A stretch of 9,258 nt of DNA from Clostridia bacterium (GTDB lineage: Bacteria; Bacillota; Clostridia; Oscillospirales; Acutalibacteraceae), in assembly GCA_017387165.1 (NCBI GenBank), contig JAFOFS010000141.1:1-9258 (forward strand), given 5' to 3'. Within the stretch, counting starts at the first letter, position 1, and every line of letters starts with the position of its first letter. The notes beneath the pieces were generated by a model that did no database searches, was not told the origin of the DNA, and saw only the letters and a list, made by a program, of their open reading frames with translations. This document shows positions 6,628 to 9,258 of the stretch, piece after piece. The position numbers and the translations under genes were made by a program.

Positions 6628-7782
6628 TTAGCGGAAAAGCCGTTCGGGACGGCGCAGACGCGTGGTGTGGTATACGGACAGCACCAATCCGATGGACAGC
6701 CAGATGGTGGCGGCAGAAGTGCCGCCGGCTGAGATAAACGGCAGGGTGATCCCGATGACGGGCAGCACACGCAGCACCATACCGAGATTGATGAGAATCT
6801 GAAAACCGATCATGGACATCACGCCGACGCAGAGCAGGCGGCCGAGCGTATCCCGTGATTTCAGCGCGGTGCGCAGGATGAGGGCGAGGGCGGCGGCGAG
6901 AATGAGCAGCAGCATCAGTCCCCCGATAAAGCCGAATTCCTCGGCGGCGATCGAAAAGACGAAGTCGTTGTTACGGGCAAACAGACCGTTGTGGTTTCCC
7001 TCCAGAAAGCCGACGCCGTCAAAGCCGCCGGTCGCCATGGCGGAGAGCCCTTGTGCTTGCTGCCAGCCCTCGGTCTGCAGGTAATCCTCAACGTGGAACA
7101 GCGCCAGAATACGGGCGAGCTTCTGCTCGTCGAGATTCAGCCACAGGATGGGCAGAGCGATCGCCACCGCCGCCGCGCCGCCTGCGAGAATCATCGGATG
7201 CAGTCCGGCAACGATCAGCATCATCAGGATGATGCAGGCGAACACCAGCGCGGTGCCGTCGTCGCCCTGCAGGAAGATCAGCCCGATGCAGCCGCCGGCG
7301 TGCAGCGCGAGAAGGAGGAGGGTGGTCGGGGTGTTGATGTGATCCTCCACCGCATCGAGATGCTTGGCAAAGGTGATGATAAAGGCGACCTTGAGCAGCT
7401 CGGACGGCTGAAAGGTGAGGAACGGATCGTCCGACCAGGGCGGAATGCCCAGCCAAGCGGTATCGTCGGTGCCGGCCACGTTTAATCCCAGTGGGGTGAA
7501 GGTCAGCAGCACCAGCGTGGCGGCAATGCCCATCCAGACCGGCCACAGACGGCAGAGATCCTCGTAGTCGAACAAGGACATCACGAACGCCACGCCGAAG
7601 CCCATCAGCGAGGCGGCCGCCTGGACGATGGCACTGCGGATGCCGAGATCGGAGGTGACCGCGTCGGAATACACCAACAGCACGCCGAACAGCGAGGCCG
7701 ACAGGCAAACGAGCATCAACGCCAGATCGTTTTGATTCATAAAAAGCTTCAGCGGATTTTCTTTTCGCCGTAAACTGCGCAC
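6628..7782 (-). CDS. FtsW/RodA/SpoVE family peptidoglycan glycosyltransferase
   Basis: SEDS-family integral membrane protein, expected to polymerise lipid II glycan strands together with a class B penicillin-binding protein during elongation, division or sporulation. It has 384 residues with about ten hydrophobic segments. Family landmarks are LTFQPSELLKVAFI (122-135), GDDGTALVF (173-181) and QQAQGLSAMATGGFDGVGF (241-259). NNDFVFSIAAEEFGFIGG (271-288) has Asp273 at the catalytic position, and NLGMVLRVLPVIGITLPFISAGGTS (332-356) follows. The GTG at 7782 is chosen because AAGGAGG lies 7 bases upstream; a TTG at 7803 would put the ribosome site inside the gene. No PBP gene adjoins it. RodA, FtsW and SpoVE cannot be separated with confidence; the short N-terminus and the LPVIGITLPFIS motif are compatible with RodA. 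Several normally conserved positions differ, noted as a finding. Confidence 0.88.
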   Translation of the reverse strand: MRSLRRKENPLKLFMNQNDLALMLVCLSASLFGVLLVYSDAVTSDLGIRSAIVQAAASLMGFGVAFVMSLFDYEDLCRLWPVWMGIAATLVLLTFTPLGLNVAGTDDTAWLGIPPWSDDPFLTFQPSELLKVAFIITFAKHLDAVEDHINTPTTLLLLALHAGGCIGLIFLQGDDGTALVFACIILMMLIVAGLHPMILAGGAAAVAIALPILWLNLDEQKLARILALFHVEDYLQTEGWQQAQGLSAMATGGFDGVGFLEGNHNGLFARNNDFVFSIAAEEFGFIGGLMLLLILAAALALILRTALKSRDTLGRLLCVGVMSMIGFQILINLGMVLRVLPVIGITLPFISAGGTSAATIWLSIGLVLSVYHTTRLRRPERLFR

Positions 7783-7789
7783 GGTCACA

Positions 7790-7796
7790 CCTCCTT
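7790..7796 (-). promoter_or_regulatory. Ribosome binding site setting the FtsW/RodA start
   Basis: AAGGAGG on the minus strand, 7 bases before GTG 7782. It excludes the upstream in-frame TTG at 7803 as the main start. Confidence 0.8.
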
Positions 7797-7815
7797 TTTT
7801 CAATGGAACGAAATT

Positions 7816-7844
7816 ATTATAACTTTTTTTCTGTATAAAATCAA
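7816..7844 (-). promoter_or_regulatory. Promoter of the FtsW/RodA gene
   Basis: On the minus strand, TTGATT (7839-7844) and a perfect TATAAT (7816-7821) are separated by 17 bases. Transcription should start near 7809. Confidence 0.78.
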
Positions 7845-7873
7845 GATTAGGACTACCATTTTAGAAAAAATTA

Positions 7874-7882
7874 TGTTATAAT
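7874..7882 (+). promoter_or_regulatory. tsaE-tsaB-upp promoter (extended -10)
   Basis: TGTTATAAT forms an extended -10 element with a perfect TATAAT at 7877-7882. No good -35 box is seen at 16-18 bases upstream (TACCAT at 17), which is common for extended -10 promoters. It is back-to-back with the FtsW/RodA promoter, whose -35 box ends 29 bases upstream. Confidence 0.6.
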
Positions 7883-7932
7883 GCTTTTATATATGAGTAA
7901 AATGGCACATTCTGTGCAGGAGGTGGCGTAAG

Positions 7933-8349
7933 GTGAAATGGGAGACCCATTCGGTCGCGGAGACCGAAGCGGCAGGCAAACGCTATGCCGAGGAGCTGAC
8001 CGGCGGCGGTGTGGTCGCGTTGTACGGCGGTCTCGGTATGGGCAAGACCGCCTTCGTGCGCGGTATGGCGCAGGCGCTTTGCCCGGAGGCGGAGGTGTCC
8101 AGCCCCACCTTTGCGATCGTCAACGATTACGGCGGACAACCGCCGCTGGTGCATTTCGATATGTACCGCATCTCCGGCTGGGAGGATTTGGAAACGACCG
8201 GCTTTTTTGAGTATATCGACCAAGGCGCGATCGTGGTGACCGAATGGAGCGAGAATATTGAGGGGGCGTTGCCCGTCGATACCCGTCGCGTTCGGTTTAC
8301 CCGCCTGTCGGATACCGACCGCCTGTTGGAAACGGAGGAACCGCAATGA
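7933..8349 (+). CDS. tsaE: tRNA t6A biosynthesis ATPase TsaE
   Basis: Small P-loop ATPase that works with TsaB and TsaD in making N6-threonylcarbamoyladenosine at position 37 of ANN-decoding tRNAs. The 138-residue product is close to family length. It shows the Walker A loop GGLGMGKT (32-39, with Lys38 and Thr39), the family motif SSPTF (56-60), HFDMYR (74-79) and the Walker-B-like VVTEWSENI (101-109). The GTG at 7933 lies 9 bases after AGGAGG (7918-7923) and opens with MKWETHS. Its stop overlaps the tsaB start by 4 bases (ATGA), implying translational coupling. Confidence 0.96.
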   Translation: MKWETHSVAETEAAGKRYAEELTGGGVVALYGGLGMGKTAFVRGMAQALCPEAEVSSPTFAIVNDYGGQPPLVHFDMYRISGWEDLETTGFFEYIDQGAIVVTEWSENIEGALPVDTRRVRFTRLSDTDRLLETEEPQ

Positions 8350-9053
8350 ACGTACTCGCAGTGGAAACGACCGCTACGGCGGCCTCCTGCTGTGTGACCG
8401 CAGACGGCCGCGTGGTCGGTCGGTTTTCGGTCAACGCAGGCTTGACCCACAGCCGCACCTTGCTGCCGATGGTGGAGCAGACGCTGGCCTCCTGCGGCTA
8501 TACCTTGTCGCAGATGGATTTGCTGGCGGTTGCGGCCGGCCCCGGCTCGTTTACCGGTGTCCGCATCGGCGTCGCCGCCGTCAAGGGTTTGGCTCTGCCG
8601 CACCGTACGCCGTGTGTCGGCGTGTCCACCCTGGGCGCTATGGCGCGTATGTGGGAGGGTATGCCGGAGGAACTGACCCTTTGTCCGGTGATGGATGCCC
8701 GTTGTCAGCAGGTGTATACCGCTCTGTTTTCGCTGAAGGACGGTGGGATCACCCGTTTGACTCCCGATCAGGCGATCTCGCTGGATGACCTGCGAGAGCA
8801 GCTGACCGCCCACTCCCGCGTGGTGTTGATGGGGGACGGTGCCGACGTGGCGCTGAAGGCGCTGGCCGACCTGCCGCAGGTGACCGCCGCGCCGCCTGCT
8901 CTGCGGATGCAGGATGCGGTCGGAGTGGCGCTGGAAGCCGCCGCCGTCGCCGCAAGCGAGGGGACGGTCACCGCAGCCGCGCTGCAGCCGATCTACCTGC
9001 GTGTGCCGCAGGCGGAACGGGAGCTGAAAGCCAGATTGAATTTGAACACTTAA
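8346..9053 (+). CDS. tsaB: tRNA t6A biosynthesis protein TsaB
   Basis: Member of the ASKHA-fold TsaB/TsaD family. TsaB is the non-catalytic partner that dimerises with TsaD and recruits TsaE. The 235-residue length is normal. The N-terminal MNVLAVETTATAASCCV strand-loop and the diagnostic AAGPGSFTGVRIGVAAVKGLA (63-83) identify it, supported by VMDARCQQVYTALF (115-128) and PIYLRVPQAERE (215-226) near the C-terminus. The start ATG overlaps the tsaE stop. No rimI or tsaD follows directly; upp starts 19 bases after the stop. Confidence 0.96.
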   Translation: MNVLAVETTATAASCCVTADGRVVGRFSVNAGLTHSRTLLPMVEQTLASCGYTLSQMDLLAVAAGPGSFTGVRIGVAAVKGLALPHRTPCVGVSTLGAMARMWEGMPEELTLCPVMDARCQQVYTALFSLKDGGITRLTPDQAISLDDLREQLTAHSRVVLMGDGADVALKALADLPQVTAAPPALRMQDAVGVALEAAAVAASEGTVTAAALQPIYLRVPQAERELKARLNLNT

Positions 9054-9072
9054 TATAAAGGAGCGTATCATT

Positions 9073-9258
9073 ATGAGTCAGATTTTTGTTGCCGATCATC
9101 CGCTGATCCATCACAAGATGGCGATTTTGCGGGATAAGAACACCGCGTCCAAGGAATTTCGCGAGTTGATTCGTGAGATCACCGAATTTTTGTGCTATGA
9201 GGCGCTCCGCGACCTGCCGCTGGAGGAGGTCGAGGTGGAGACGCCCATGTGCGTCTGC
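9073..9258 (+). CDS. upp: Uracil phosphoribosyltransferase (partial, N-terminal 62 residues)
   Basis: Salvage enzyme that joins uracil to PRPP to give UMP and pyrophosphate. The first 62 residues match the family's N-terminus: VADHPLIHHKMAILRDKNTASKEFRELIREI (6-36) followed by YEALRDLPLEEVEVETP (42-58). The uracil- and PRPP-binding loops lie beyond the right edge. The ATG at 9073 follows AAAGGAG (9057-9063) by 9 bases. The 19-base gap after tsaB, with no terminator or promoter, places it in the tsaE-tsaB transcript. Confidence 0.93.
   Translation, partial: MSQIFVADHPLIHHKMAILRDKNTASKEFRELIREITEFLCYEALRDLPLEEVEVETPMCVC

Noticed and set aside
7905..7917. Short inverted repeat GCACA-TTC-TGTGC before the tsaE ribosome site
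   Set aside because: A 5-bp stem with a 3-base loop is expected by chance and has no other support as a regulatory element.
8127..9071. A 314-codon minus-strand open frame opposite tsaE-tsaB
   Set aside because: It is antisense to two overlapping, well-identified genes and lacks any ribosome site or domain.

Overview
The window looks like an ordinary chromosomal stretch of a fairly GC-rich member of the Clostridia (Oscillospiraceae/Ruminococcaceae-like). This is inferred from the proteins (Firmicutes-type S9 and L13, NAD-dependent ligase, a ~390-residue PRPP-synthetase variant, a YaaO-type Orn/Lys/Arg decarboxylase), strong GGAGG ribosome sites, AT-rich intergenic gaps with near-consensus sigma-A promoters, and GTG starts. 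No rRNA, tRNA, CRISPR array, insertion sequence or phage gene was seen.

Layout. From 1 to about 4400 everything is read on the minus strand: rplM-rpsI (ribosomal proteins L13 and S9) from a TTGACA-17-TATTAT promoter, ending at a strong hairpin terminator. Then comes a gene for a 12-TM-type MFS permease with its own promoter and a 28-bp palindrome just upstream. Next is prs (ribose-phosphate pyrophosphokinase variant) with a TTTACA-17-TATACT promoter, and finally the N-terminal two thirds or so of a PLP-dependent Orn/Lys/Arg decarboxylase that runs off the left edge. The 4355-4603 gap is a divergent control region: it holds the rplM promoter on the minus strand, the ligA promoter on the plus strand and a set of phased CTCGTTT repeats. 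ligA (NAD-dependent DNA ligase) is read on the plus strand and converges on a minus-strand ftsW/rodA-family gene; the two share a bidirectional terminator. A second divergent promoter region (7783-7932) then drives the FtsW/RodA-family gene leftward and tsaE-tsaB-upp rightward; upp is cut by the right edge.

How the genes work together. Most are core housekeeping: translation (L13, S9), tRNA t6A modification (TsaE, TsaB), replication and repair (LigA), cell-wall elongation or division (FtsW/RodA) and PRPP/nucleotide metabolism (Prs makes PRPP, Upp consumes it). I found no new multi-gene system. The items worth a second look are regulatory: the long palindrome upstream of the MFS gene, the helically phased repeats between rplM and ligA with an inverted copy inside the ligA promoter, and a hairpin that presents the rplM ribosome site in its loop. 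The sequence departures in Prs and in the FtsW/RodA protein are also listed.
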